Assembly: GCA_017624235.1 (NCBI GenBank)
Contig: JAGANL010000020.1
Location: forward strand, 1-57,833
Reading direction: 5' to 3'
DNA: 57,833 nucleotides
Origin: Lachnospiraceae bacterium
GTDB taxonomy: Bacteria > Bacillota > Clostridia > Lachnospirales > Lachnospiraceae
The notes under the pieces are model-generated. The model had not been told where the DNA came from and did no database searches. It saw nothing but the letters and a program-made list of their open reading frames with translations. This document shows positions 8,017 through 16,827 of this stretch, one piece after another. The translations under genes were made by a program, and so were the position numbers. Position 1 is the first letter of the stretch, and each line of letters starts with the position of its first letter.

Positions 8017-9489
8017 ATGAGAAAAAAAGTATTGCATTATATGAAACAACATCATATGACAGAGCCGGGAGATACGGTGATTGTCGGAGTTTCGGGAGGG
8101 GCAGATTCGGTCTGCCTTCTTCTTCTGTTAAAGGAGTTCGAGAAGGAGCTGTCCGTAAAGCTGAAAGCGGTTCATGTACATCACGGTCTGCGGGAGGATG
8201 CGGGTGAGGATGAGGAATATGTAAAACAGCTCTGCGAACGTCTTCGGGTGCCGTTAAAGACAGTGCATGTCCAGGCGGCAAAATATGCGGCAAGAGAAGG
8301 AATAAGCTGTGAAGAGGCCGGAAGAGTGCTGCGGTATCAGAGCTTTCGGGAGGCAGGAAAAGACGAGCAGCAGGCTGGTTCTTCGGACCATGTGGGGGTG
8401 AAGATTGCAGTTGCGCATCACATGGATGACCGGGCAGAAACAGTACTGTTTCATCTGTTTCGTGGAACCGGACTTGCCGGACTTGTAGGTATTCGGCCGG
8501 TACGGGAGGAGATTATCCGTCCGCTCTTATGTGTGACCCGGTCGGAAATTGAGGAATTTCTCCGGCAGGAAAATGTTTTGTATTGTATGGATTCCACAAA
8601 TCTGGAGGATACTTATACGAGGAATAAAATTCGTCACCATCTTCTGCCCTTTGCAGAGCAGGAAATCTGTACCCGCAGTGTGGAGCATGTGGTAAGGGCA
8701 GCGGAAATCTGTATGGAGGCGGAGGATTATCTTGCAGAAGAGACACAAAAGTCATATGACAGATGTGTCATATTAGAACAGAGAGACGGACACCCGGCCG
8801 GACGTATTGTCGTGCGGGAATTTGCCGGGGAGCATCCGGTGCTGCAGAAACGGGTGCTGTTACGACTGTTTGAGGAACTGACGCCTTACCGGAAGGATGT
8901 GGAGTCCGTTCATGTGGAAGCGGTCAGAGGATTATTGGAAAAAGCGGGAAACAAGCAGGTTTTCCTTCCATACGGTCTGCGGGCATACCGAAAATATGAC
9001 GTAGTTGTCATAGAAAAGGCAAAACCGGAGGAAGAAAAGAGGGAGCCTTTTTGTTTCCGTATTTCTCAAAAGCAGCTTGAGGATGAAGGCACATGGTCTG
9101 CAGAAGGACTTTCCGATGGGAAGGAAGTGGTATTTTCTCTACTGGATGCAGGGGAAAATCAAGGGTTTCCCGAAAATATTCCGCAAAAACCGTATACGAA
9201 ATGGTTTGATTATGATAAAATAAAGGAATCTTTGGCAATACGCAGCAGGCAGACGGGTGACTATCTGATGATTCATAGAAGCGGCCGGGAGCCTGCTAAA
9301 AAGACGCTGAAGGAATATTTTATTGCTGAAAAGATTCCCAGACAGGAGAGGGACGGTATTCTGCTCTTGGCGGATGGAAGCCATATCATCTGGGTCATGG
9401 GACATCGGATCAGTGAATATTATAAAGTGAATCAGGATACCAAAAGAATTTTACAGGTACAGTTAAGAGGAGAAGAGGCAGATGGCTGA
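8017..9489 (+). CDS. tilS: tRNA(Ile)-lysidine synthase
   Basis: TilS modifies C34 of the CAU-anticodon isoleucine tRNA to lysidine in an ATP-dependent reaction, switching it from AUG to AUA decoding. The PP-loop motif VGVSGGADS is near residue 25, followed by VHVHHGLREDAGEDEEYV, the expected VAHHMDDRAETVLFHLFRG stretch and CMDSTNLEDTYTRNKIRH. A C-terminal TilS substrate-binding domain (RQTGDYLMI...KKTLKEYFIAEKIPRQERD) is present. The length of 490 aa is typical. The start at 8017 fits homologues, though the AGGGG upstream is only one base away. The gene overlaps hpt by 8 bases. Confidence 0.92.
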   Translation: MRKKVLHYMKQHHMTEPGDTVIVGVSGGADSVCLLLLLKEFEKELSVKLKAVHVHHGLREDAGEDEEYVKQLCERLRVPLKTVHVQAAKYAAREGISCEEAGRVLRYQSFREAGKDEQQAGSSDHVGVKIAVAHHMDDRAETVLFHLFRGTGLAGLVGIRPVREEIIRPLLCVTRSEIEEFLRQENVLYCMDSTNLEDTYTRNKIRHHLLPFAEQEICTRSVEHVVRAAEICMEAEDYLAEETQKSYDRCVILEQRDGHPAGRIVVREFAGEHPVLQKRVLLRLFEELTPYRKDVESVHVEAVRGLLEKAGNKQVFLPYGLRAYRKYDVVVIEKAKPEEEKREPFCFRISQKQLEDEGTWSAEGLSDGKEVVFSLLDAGENQGFPENIPQKPYTKWFDYDKIKESLAIRSRQTGDYLMIHRSGREPAKKTLKEYFIAEKIPRQERDGILLLADGSHIIWVMGHRISEYYKVNQDTKRILQVQLRGEEADG

Positions 9490-10006
9490 AAGAGTCAGAG
9501 TATTATTGAGTGAAGCGGAAGTGGATGCAAAGATTCAGGAAATCGGTGAGCAGATCAGCAGGGATTATGCCGGGAAGCAGGTGCATCTGGTATGTGTGTT
9601 AAAGGGCGGCAGCTTTTTTATGTGTGAGCTTGCAAAGCGTATTACCGTGCCGGTATCACTGGACTTCATGTCCGTGTCCAGCTATGGCAGCGAGACGAAA
9701 TCCAGCGGAGTAGTCAAGATTGTAAAGGATCTGGATGAGCCGTTAAAGGGAAAGGACGTCATCGTCATTGAAGATATCGTGGATTCCGGAAGAACCCTCA
9801 GCTATCTTCTGGAAATGCTTCGCAAAAGAGAGCCGAACAGCCTGGCACTTTGCACCTTGTTGGACAAACCGGAGCGAAGAGTGATCGATGTAAAGGTGGA
9901 TTATACAGGCTTTAACATTCCGGATGAGTTTGTGGTAGGCTATGGGTTGGATTATGACCAGAGATACCGCAATCTGCCGTATATCGGAGTGGTGGAATTT
10001 AATTAA
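9482..10006 (+). CDS. hpt: Hypoxanthine phosphoribosyltransferase
   Basis: This purine salvage enzyme converts hypoxanthine (and usually guanine) with PRPP to IMP or GMP. The PRPP-binding motif VIVIEDIVDSGRTLSYLL is complete. The flexible-loop region (MSVSSYGSETKSSG) and the C-terminal FVVGYGLDYDQRYRNLPYIG are characteristic of bacterial HPRT. The length of 174 aa is normal. The start codon overlaps the end of tilS, and GAGGAGAAGAGG inside tilS provides the ribosome binding site. The tilS-hpt-ftsH order is conserved in Firmicutes. Confidence 0.95.
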   Translation: MAERVRVLLSEAEVDAKIQEIGEQISRDYAGKQVHLVCVLKGGSFFMCELAKRITVPVSLDFMSVSSYGSETKSSGVVKIVKDLDEPLKGKDVIVIEDIVDSGRTLSYLLEMLRKREPNSLALCTLLDKPERRVIDVKVDYTGFNIPDEFVVGYGLDYDQRYRNLPYIGVVEFN

Positions 10007-10036
10007 AATACAGTGAAGAGACATGGAGGTTTACGA

Positions 10037-11842
10037 TTGAACAGGAACAAAGGATTTAATGCCTACTTTGTAGTCATCATTGCGCTGCTTTTGTTCACAG
10101 TGTGGTTCAGCACCTTAAGAGAGCCGCATGATTACTATTCCAAGAGTGGATTCCGGCAGGATCTGGAGCAGGGCAATGTTATGGATGTGACGATCCGGCC
10201 GAATAAGGAGACGCCGACAGGCGCCGTTTATGTAGAGCTGAAACAGGGCGCGGAAAAGACACTTTTTGTTTCGGATGTCAAGGAGATTGAACAGCTTCTG
10301 GATGAGTATGATATGGAAGCCAATATGGAGAATGTGCCGCAGGAGAACTGGTTTCTGGTATATGTGCTGCCGATTCTGGTAGTGCTCATTATCGCGGTAT
10401 TCTTCTTTGTTATGATGAATGCGCAGAATTCCGGCGGAAACGGCAGCAAGATGATGAATTTCGGCAAAAGCCGTGCCAAGCTTTCCGTAGGGAATGGAAA
10501 GACAACGTTAAAGGATGTCGCAGGATTAAAGGAAGAAAAGGAAGAGCTGGAGGAAATCATAGAATTTCTGAAGGAGCCAGCCAAGTTTACCAAGGTGGGA
10601 GCCAGAATACCAAAGGGTGTTCTGCTGGAAGGCCCTCCCGGAACCGGTAAGACGCTGCTGGCAAAGGCCATTGCAGGAGAGGCCAGCGTGCCGTTTTTCA
10701 GTATTTCCGGTTCGGATTTTGTGGAAATGTTTGTAGGTGTGGGTGCATCCCGTGTCCGGGATTTATTTGCAGATGCGAAAAAGAACTCTCCCTGTATCGT
10801 ATTCATCGATGAGATTGATGCGGTAGCAAGGCGCAGGGGAACCGGAATGGGCGGCGGTCACGATGAGAGAGAACAGACCCTGAACCAGCTGTTAGTGGAA
10901 ATGGACGGCTTTGGCATCAATGAGGGAATCATTGTGATTGCAGCGACGAACCGTGTGGATATTCTCGATCCGGCTATTCTGCGTCCGGGCCGTTTTGACC
11001 GTAAGATTACGGTAGGGACACCGGATGTCGGTGGAAGAGAGGAGATTTTATCCGTCCATGCCAAGAACAAACCGCTTGGCGATGACGTGGATTTGAAACA
11101 GATTGCACAGACAACCGCGGGCTTTACCGGTGCGGATCTTGAGAATCTGTTAAATGAGGCGGCCATTTGTGCGGCACGGGATAACCGGAGCTTTATCAGG
11201 CAGGCAGATATTAAGACAGCCTTTATCAAGGTGGGAATCGGTGCAGAGAAGAAGAGCCGAATCATCTCTGAGAAGGAAAAGAAAATTACGGCCTATCATG
11301 AGGCAGGCCATGCGATTTTGTTCCATGTGCTGCCCGATGTGGGTCCGGTCTATACGGTATCCATTATTCCGACCGGAATCGGTGCGGCAGGTTATACGAT
11401 GCCGCTGCCGGAAAAGGATGAAATGTTCCTGACAAAGGGAAAGATGCTTCAGGATATCATGGTGTCCTTAGGAGGCCGTATTGCAGAGGAAATTATATTC
11501 GAGGATATTACGACAGGTGCATCCAGTGACATCAAGAAGGCAACCAAGACAGCCAGAAAAATGGTGACACGTTTTGGAATGTCGGAAAATATCGGTGTAA
11601 TCTGCTATGATGACGATGACGACGAGGTGTTCATCGGCAGGGATTTGGCACATGCCAAGAGCCACAGTGAGGCGGTTTCCGGTGAAATCGATAAAGAGGT
11701 CAAGAACATTATTGACGATTGTTACGCCAAGGCAAAACAGATTATTCTGGAACACAGAAATGTACTGGAGAGCTGCGCACAGCTTCTTCTGGAAAAGGAA
11801 AAGATTACCAGAGACGAGTTTGAAGCGTTATTTTCCGTATAA
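10037..11842 (+). CDS. ftsH: ATP-dependent zinc metalloprotease FtsH
   Basis: This membrane-anchored hexameric AAA+ protease degrades damaged or regulatory membrane and cytosolic proteins. Two membrane segments (about residues 8-24 and 108-130) flank an extracytoplasmic domain. The AAA module shows [23 protein letters not shown] and the second region of homology ([20 protein letters not shown]). The zinc motif HEAGH lies at about residue 420. The protein has 601 aa. A TTG start at 10037 is preferred because GGAGG lies seven bases upstream; the ATG at 10013 would put that site inside the gene. A run of Asp residues near the C-terminus ([10 protein letters not shown]) is a small oddity. Confidence 0.93.
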   Translation: MNRNKGFNAYFVVIIALLLFTVWFSTLREPHDYYSKSGFRQDLEQGNVMDVTIRPNKETPTGAVYVELKQGAEKTLFVSDVKEIEQLLDEYDMEANMENVPQENWFLVYVLPILVVLIIAVFFFVMMNAQNSGGNGSKMMNFGKSRAKLSVGNGKTTLKDVAGLKEEKEELEEIIEFLKEPAKFTKVGARIPKGVLLEGPPGTGKTLLAKAIAGEASVPFFSISGSDFVEMFVGVGASRVRDLFADAKKNSPCIVFIDEIDAVARRRGTGMGGGHDEREQTLNQLLVEMDGFGINEGIIVIAATNRVDILDPAILRPGRFDRKITVGTPDVGGREEILSVHAKNKPLGDDVDLKQIAQTTAGFTGADLENLLNEAAICAARDNRSFIRQADIKTAFIKVGIGAEKKSRIISEKEKKITAYHEAGHAILFHVLPDVGPVYTVSIIPTGIGAAGYTMPLPEKDEMFLTKGKMLQDIMVSLGGRIAEEIIFEDITTGASSDIKKATKTARKMVTRFGMSENIGVICYDDDDDEVFIGRDLAHAKSHSEAVSGEIDKEVKNIIDDCYAKAKQIILEHRNVLESCAQLLLEKEKITRDEFEALFSV

Positions 11843-12011
11843 GAGGGGAAGGGATTGTGAAATGTGTACAAAAACGAAAGATGGTTTTTGTGAAATTTGT
11901 GAATCATGAGTATGGACTTTAAAAGCATCGTTTGATATTATAATACTCGTAACCCCCCCAATACATTATATAGTTTTTTGCTATACCCCATAAGAAAGAA
12001 ATACCTTCTCT

Positions 12012-12045
12012 AAAAAAGACAGTCGATCGACAGGCTGTCTTTTTT
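12012..12045. terminator. Bidirectional-looking terminator after ftsH
   Basis: AAAAAAGACAG (12012-12022) pairs with CTGTCTTTTTT (12035-12045). This is the main feature in the 329-base gap between ftsH and the GH13 gene, along with an AT-rich stretch (11930-11990) in which no gene is seen. Confidence 0.85.
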
Positions 12046-12052
12046 ACTGCCC

Positions 12053-12101
12053 AAAAGAAAGCATGGCACGGATGCCAGCTTGCTTGCGGACGGTTCTTTT
12101 T
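12053..12101. repeat. Small inverted repeat, possible relative of palindromic element
   Basis: AAAAGAA and TTCTTTT ends enclose GGCACGGATGCC, the same central hairpin tip found in both large palindromic elements of this window. The similarity is short, so a relationship is only possible. Confidence 0.35.
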
Positions 12102-12103
12102 GC

Positions 12104-12132
12104 TTGAACAGGGTAATAATATGGTATAAAAT
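12104..12132 (+). promoter_or_regulatory. Promoter for the GH13 gene
   Basis: TTGAAC (12104-12109) and TAAAAT (12127-12132) have a 17-base spacer. The start site would fall near 12139, leaving a short leader with AGGAGG before the GTG at 12172. Confidence 0.5.
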
Positions 12133-12171
12133 AGGAAGCATGAAATAAAAAAGAGACAGGAGGCATATACA

Positions 12172-14310
12172 GTGGATTTCAGCCTGTATTCCAAAGCAGA
12201 ACAGAGTCAGCTCTATATAACCGGAATGCGTCCGGTATTAAAGAAGAAGGCATTATTCAGTGATATGTCAGAGGATTACCTGACACCGAGTGAGCCGAGA
12301 GCCTATGATGAGGTGACGATTCGATTTCGGTCTGCAGTCAATAATGTTGACAGAGTGTATTTTGTCAGTAAATATGAAAAGCTTTTGATGATGAAGACAT
12401 CATCGGACGATGAATTTGATTATTATGAAATCCGGGTTCAGTTGGAGAATGAAACGGTAAGATACCATTTTGAAATCCGCACCGGTAAGATTATATGTTA
12501 TTTTGATGCCAGCGGCGTAACCAGAGAGCTCCGGGAGGAATATGAATTTAAGCTGATTCCGGGCTTTAAGACACCGGACTGGGCCAAGGGAGCGGTCATG
12601 TATCAGATTTATGTGGACCGCTTCTGCAATGGAGATTCATCCAATGACGTTCTGACGAATGAATATTATTATATCGGGGACTATTCCCAACGGGTTGAGG
12701 ATTGGAATAAATATCCGGCGGCTATGGGAGTCCGGGAATTTTATGGCGGTGATCTGCAGGGAGTGCTTGATAAGTTGGATTATCTGCAGGAGCTTGGTGT
12801 TGAGGTCATTTATTTTAATCCGCTGTTCGTATCACCCTCCAACCACAAGTATGATATTCAGGATTATGACCATATCGATCCGCATATCGGCAAAATCGTG
12901 GTAGATGAAGGAGAGCTGCTGCAGCCGGGCATGACGGAAAACCGACAGGCATCCCGCTATATTACCCGTGTTTCGGACAAACGGAATCTGGAAGCGAGCG
13001 ATGCAATGTTTGCCCGTCTGGTATCGGAAGCGCACAAGAGAGGCATTCGCGTGATTCTGGACGGTGTATTCAATCATTGCGGTTCCTTCAATAAATGGAT
13101 GGACAGGGAACGTATTTACGAAGAAGCGGAGGGCTATGAAAAGGGTGCCTTCGTATCGGAAAACAGTCCGTATAGAAGCTACTTTGCCTTCTTTCAGAAC
13201 CATTGGCCGTATAATACTTCCTATGACGGCTGGTGGGGGCATGATACGCTGCCGAAATTGAATTATGAGGATTCCAAGCAGTTATATGATTATGTGATGT
13301 ATATTGCAAGAAAATGGGTATCCCCGCCATTCAATGTAGACGGCTGGCGTCTGGATGTGGCGGCTGATTTGGGACATTCGCCGGAGTTTAACCATAAATT
13401 CTGGAAGGATTTCAGACGTAATGTAAAAATGGCGAACCCGAATGCGATTATTATTGCAGAGCATTATGGAGATCCCCGTTCCTGGCTGGAGGGCGATGAG
13501 TGGGATACGGTCATGAATTACGATGCCTTCATGGAACCGATTACCTGGTTTTTAACCGGTATGCAGAAGCACAGTGACGATTACCGGGAAGAACTGTATG
13601 GCAATGCGGATGCTTTCTGGGGAGCGATGAGACATTTTGGCTCCGGTTTTGCCAGACCCTCCATGGAGGTAGCTATGAATGAGCTGTCCAACCACGATCA
13701 CTCCCGTTTCCTGACGCGAACCAATAAAATCGTAGGACGTGTCAGCACCTATGGGCCGGAGACGGCAAATCAGGGTGTGAATAAGGCGGTTTTCCGGGAA
13801 GCGGTACTGATGCAAATGACCTGGGTCGGAGCGCCGACTATTTATTATGGTGATGAGGCCGGTGTCTGTGGCTTTACCGATCCGGATAACAGACGTACCT
13901 ATCCGTGGGGGAAGGAGGATCATGAGCTGATTGATTTTCATAAGCAGATGATTCGTATCCGTAAGGAAAATCCGGAAATCAGGAACGGTTCCCTCAAAGA
14001 GCTGATATCGGAATATCAGCTGATCGGTTACGGACGCTTTACGAGAGAGGAGCAGGCGGTCATCCTTGTCCATAACGGAGATCATGAGATTACGAAGGAA
14101 GTATCCGTATGGGAGCTTGGCATCCCGAGAAATGCGGTTCTGGAGCAGCTTATGATGACCACGGCGGGCGGCTATACCACAGAGCAGAAGGAATATCTGG
14201 TACTGTCCGGCAAGGTGACGGTTACGCTGCCTGCAACCTCGGCAGTAGTGCTGAAGCATCGTAAAAAAAGTGACAAAACACCTTGCAATTCCGCAAAAAC
14301 TGTGATATAA
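12172..14310 (+). CDS. GH13 alpha-glycosidase, neopullulanase/cyclomaltodextrinase type
   Basis: This enzyme is predicted to hydrolyse alpha-1,4 (and possibly alpha-1,6) links in maltodextrins, cyclodextrins or pullulan fragments. An N-terminal beta-sandwich of the CBM34 kind (about residues 20-135) precedes the GH13 barrel. The four conserved regions are visible: DGVFNHCG, GWRLDVAADLGH with the nucleophile Asp, IIIAEHYGD with the acid Glu, and LSNHDHSR with the third Asp. No signal peptide is seen, so it probably acts inside the cell on imported oligosaccharides. The GTG start has AGGAGG nine bases upstream. It stands alone before the tRNA pair. Exact substrate preference within GH13_20-like enzymes is not readable here. 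Confidence 0.85.
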   Translation: MDFSLYSKAEQSQLYITGMRPVLKKKALFSDMSEDYLTPSEPRAYDEVTIRFRSAVNNVDRVYFVSKYEKLLMMKTSSDDEFDYYEIRVQLENETVRYHFEIRTGKIICYFDASGVTRELREEYEFKLIPGFKTPDWAKGAVMYQIYVDRFCNGDSSNDVLTNEYYYIGDYSQRVEDWNKYPAAMGVREFYGGDLQGVLDKLDYLQELGVEVIYFNPLFVSPSNHKYDIQDYDHIDPHIGKIVVDEGELLQPGMTENRQASRYITRVSDKRNLEASDAMFARLVSEAHKRGIRVILDGVFNHCGSFNKWMDRERIYEEAEGYEKGAFVSENSPYRSYFAFFQNHWPYNTSYDGWWGHDTLPKLNYEDSKQLYDYVMYIARKWVSPPFNVDGWRLDVAADLGHSPEFNHKFWKDFRRNVKMANPNAIIIAEHYGDPRSWLEGDEWDTVMNYDAFMEPITWFLTGMQKHSDDYREELYGNADAFWGAMRHFGSGFARPSMEVAMNELSNHDHSRFLTRTNKIVGRVSTYGPETANQGVNKAVFREAVLMQMTWVGAPTIYYGDEAGVCGFTDPDNRRTYPWGKEDHELIDFHKQMIRIRKENPEIRNGSLKELISEYQLIGYGRFTREEQAVILVHNGDHEITKEVSVWELGIPRNAVLEQLMMTTAGGYTTEQKEYLVLSGKVTVTLPATSAVVLKHRKKSDKTPCNSAKTVI

Positions 14311-14352
14311 ATTTATATTGTCAGGTCTGGATTTTGAACCGGATCTGCCTAT

Positions 14353-14434
14353 GGATGGATTCCCGAGTGGCCAAAGGGGACAGACTGTAAATCTGCTGCA
14401 AATTGCTTCGGTGGTTCGAATCCACCTCCATCCA
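14353..14434 (+). tRNA. tRNA-Tyr (GTA)
   Basis: The acceptor arms GGATGGA and TCCATCC pair over 7 bp, with discriminator A. The anticodon loop is CTGTAAA with GTA, a long variable arm is present as expected for tyrosine tRNA, and the T arm is GGTGG-TTCGAAT-CCACC. CCA is not encoded. Confidence 0.95.
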
Positions 14435-14501
14435 GTCGGTTTGTGAAACAGACCGGAGAGTTTATGTACAGATTCCGACGGAGTCTGTGGCATATGAAAA
14501 T

Positions 14502-14587
14502 GCCGGCGTGGCGGAACTGGCAGACGCACAGGACTTAAAATCCTGCGGGACTAACCTCCCGTACCGGTTCGATTCCGGTCGCCGGCA
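14502..14587 (+). tRNA. tRNA-Leu (TAA)
   Basis: The acceptor arms GCCGGCG and CGCCGGC pair perfectly, with discriminator A. The anticodon loop CTTAAAA gives TAA. The long variable arm (GCGGGACTAACCTCCCGT) is class II, and the T arm is ACCGG-TTCGATT-CCGGT. CCA is not encoded. Confidence 0.95.
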
Positions 14588-14593
14588 GTTATG

Positions 14594-14631
14594 AAAAGCC
14601 TGAAATGTTGATCGCAGCATTTCAGGCTTTT
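14594..14631 (+). terminator. Terminator after the tRNA pair
   Basis: AAAAGCCTGAAATG (14594-14607) pairs perfectly with CATTTCAGGCTTTT (14618-14631). It ends the tRNA-Tyr/tRNA-Leu transcript. Confidence 0.9.
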
Positions 14632-14721
14632 CTGCTATAGACAGAGAGGTATTTGTGTTTCAGTTGCAGGTTACATGTGAACAGTGACACGGTGATCAAA
14701 GGTATCATAAAGGAGGTTATC

Positions 14722-16749
14722 ATGCAGAAATTATGGTATGGGGCGGCATATTATGACGAATATATGCCGGAGGAACGGTTGGAAAAGGATATGCAGATGC
14801 TTTCGGCAGCAGGCATGAATGTGATTCGTATTGCGGAATCCACATGGGCCAGCGAGGAGCCGGAGGAAGGCGTTTTTGACTTTGGTCATGTGACGCGGAC
14901 GATTGAGATGGCGGCAAAATATGACATATCTGTCATTGTAGGCACACCGACCTATGCGATTCCACCCTGGCTGGCAGCCAAATATCCGGAGATCATTGCC
15001 GTAACGGAAAACGGGCCGGGAAAATACGGCACCAGGCAGAATATGGATATTACCAACGAGCATTATCGGTTTTATGCGGAGCGTATTATACGGAAGCTGA
15101 TGGAAGCTGTGCAGAAATATGACAATGTTGTCGGATTCCAACTGGATAATGAGACAAAGCACTATCATACGGCCGGAGAGAAGGTGCAGAAGCTTTTTGT
15201 GGAGCATTTAAAACAGGAGTTTGGCACGGTGGAGGAAATGAACCGGGAATTTGGCTTGAATTACTGGAGCAACCGGGTGGATTGCTGGGAAAATGTACCG
15301 GATGCGACCGGAACGATTAACGGCAGCTTTATGGCAGAGTTTGAAAAGTTCCGCAGAGGACTGGTGACGGAATTTCTGCTGTGGCAGAGAAAAATCGTGG
15401 ATGAGTACCGCAGGCCGGAGCAGTTTGTGACACACAATTTTGACTTTGAGTGGCGGGATTATTCCTTTGGGCTGCAGCCGGAGGTGGATCAGTTCTGGGC
15501 TGCCGAAGCGGTAACAGTGGCAGGCTGTGATATCTATCATCGCACGCAGGACGAGCTGACCGGAAAGGAAGCGTCCTTTTGTGGTGCCATCACGAGGGCA
15601 CTGAAGCAGGATAACTACCTGATTCTGGAAACGGAGGCACAGGGGCATGTGGGCTGGACTCCGTATGACGGGCAGCTTAGGCTGCAGGCATTCACGCATC
15701 TGGCAAACGGTGCAAACAGTGTGATGTACTGGCACTGGCATTCGATCCATAATTCCTTTGAGACGTATTGGCGGGGGCTGCTCGGACATGATATGCAGGA
15801 AAACAGACTTTACCGCGAGGCCAAAACCATCGGTGCGGATTTTGCCAGACTGAGCGGACATCTGGTCAATCTGAAAAAGGAAAACCAGGCGGCGATTTTA
15901 GTGTCCAATGAAGCACTGACGTCGTTAAGCAGACTTCCGATGTTTCCGCTGCCGGATGGAAAGACATGTTACAATGATATTGTCAGAGAATACCATGATG
16001 CCCTGTATGAGCTGAATGTGGAATGTGACGTGGTGGATGCCGAAGCACAGCAGTATGATTTTTCCAATTATAAGCTGTTAGTGGTTCCGGCACTTTACAG
16101 TGCATCGGAGCAGGTGCTGGGAGCGTTAAAAGCATATGTGGAAAACGGCGGATGTCTGGTCATGTCCTATAAGGGAGGCTATGCCAATGAATATCTGACC
16201 GTCTATCACGATACAAAGCCGCATATGCTGACGGAGTGCTTTGGTATGAGCTATCAGGAATATACCGTTCCGGTAAAGGTGTCCTTAAAAGATAATTTAT
16301 TTTCTGTTTCCGATGAGGGCAGGGAATGCTCCGTCTGGATGGAATTTCTGATGCCGGAGACCGCGGAGAGCCTTGCGGTATATGAGCATCCCTTCTGGGG
16401 AAAGTACAGTGCAGTTACGAAAAACAGCTACGGAAAAGGAAAAGCCTTCTATGTGGGCTGTCATATCACACCGGAATATACAAGAGAGCTGATGCGCCAT
16501 ATTGTAAAGGAAGCGGGCATCGAAGAGGCTGCACAGCAGGCAGAATTTCCGATCGTGATCCGGAGCGGCATCAATATGCAGGGCAGACGAATCCACTATT
16601 ATTTCAATTTTTCATCCGAAGAAAGAAAGCAGGAATATCTGCATGAGGACGGCAGAGAGCTGCTGTCGGGAAGCCTGGTGGAGAAGGGCGGCATACTCAG
16701 GCTGGAGCCGTGGGGAATGGCTGTTTTGGAGGAAGAGAGGATTTTATAG
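14722..16749 (+). CDS. GH42 beta-galactosidase
   Basis: This is predicted to cleave terminal beta-galactosides, for example plant galactan or galacto-oligosaccharides. The N-terminal LWYGAAYYDEYMPEERLEKDMQMLSAAGMNVIRIAESTWASEEPEEG pattern is the GH42 barrel start. The acid Glu lies in GFQLDNETKHYH and the nucleophile Glu in LETEAQGHVGW. A trimerisation domain (about residues 385-600) and a small C-terminal beta domain follow. The protein has 675 aa and no signal peptide, so it is cytoplasmic. The start at 14722 follows AAAGGAGG; the upstream in-frame ATG at 14653 lacks a site. No sugar transporter is adjacent, so the operon context is uninformative. Confidence 0.9.
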   Translation: MQKLWYGAAYYDEYMPEERLEKDMQMLSAAGMNVIRIAESTWASEEPEEGVFDFGHVTRTIEMAAKYDISVIVGTPTYAIPPWLAAKYPEIIAVTENGPGKYGTRQNMDITNEHYRFYAERIIRKLMEAVQKYDNVVGFQLDNETKHYHTAGEKVQKLFVEHLKQEFGTVEEMNREFGLNYWSNRVDCWENVPDATGTINGSFMAEFEKFRRGLVTEFLLWQRKIVDEYRRPEQFVTHNFDFEWRDYSFGLQPEVDQFWAAEAVTVAGCDIYHRTQDELTGKEASFCGAITRALKQDNYLILETEAQGHVGWTPYDGQLRLQAFTHLANGANSVMYWHWHSIHNSFETYWRGLLGHDMQENRLYREAKTIGADFARLSGHLVNLKKENQAAILVSNEALTSLSRLPMFPLPDGKTCYNDIVREYHDALYELNVECDVVDAEAQQYDFSNYKLLVVPALYSASEQVLGALKAYVENGGCLVMSYKGGYANEYLTVYHDTKPHMLTECFGMSYQEYTVPVKVSLKDNLFSVSDEGRECSVWMEFLMPETAESLAVYEHPFWGKYSAVTKNSYGKGKAFYVGCHITPEYTRELMRHIVKEAGIEEAAQQAEFPIVIRSGINMQGRRIHYYFNFSSEERKQEYLHEDGRELLSGSLVEKGGILRLEPWGMAVLEEERIL

Positions 16750-16758
16750 AAAGTTAAT

Positions 16759-16787
16759 TTGACCGTCAAAGTATATCTGACTATAAT
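16759..16787 (+). promoter_or_regulatory. Promoter for hflK-hflC
   Basis: TTGACC (16759-16764) and TATAAT (16782-16787) have a 17-base spacer, close to the sigma-A consensus. The -35 lies in a perfect short dyad, TTTGAC-C-GTCAAA (16758-16770), which may be an operator. Confidence 0.7.
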
Positions 16788-16827
16788 GTCCATATATTGA
16801 AAACAAAAGAAATGAGAGGGAGAACCA

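Noticed and set aside
7635-8055. Several reading frames of 60-110 codons across the first palindromic element
   Set aside because: They are by-products of the GC-rich inverted repeat, occur in mirrored form on both strands, and have no start signals.
13552-14529. 325-codon open frame on the minus strand
   Set aside because: It runs through the GH13 gene and both tRNA genes on the opposite strand, so it cannot be a protein gene.
15208-15861. 217-codon open frame on the minus strand
   Set aside because: Shadow of the GH42 gene without start signals or motifs.
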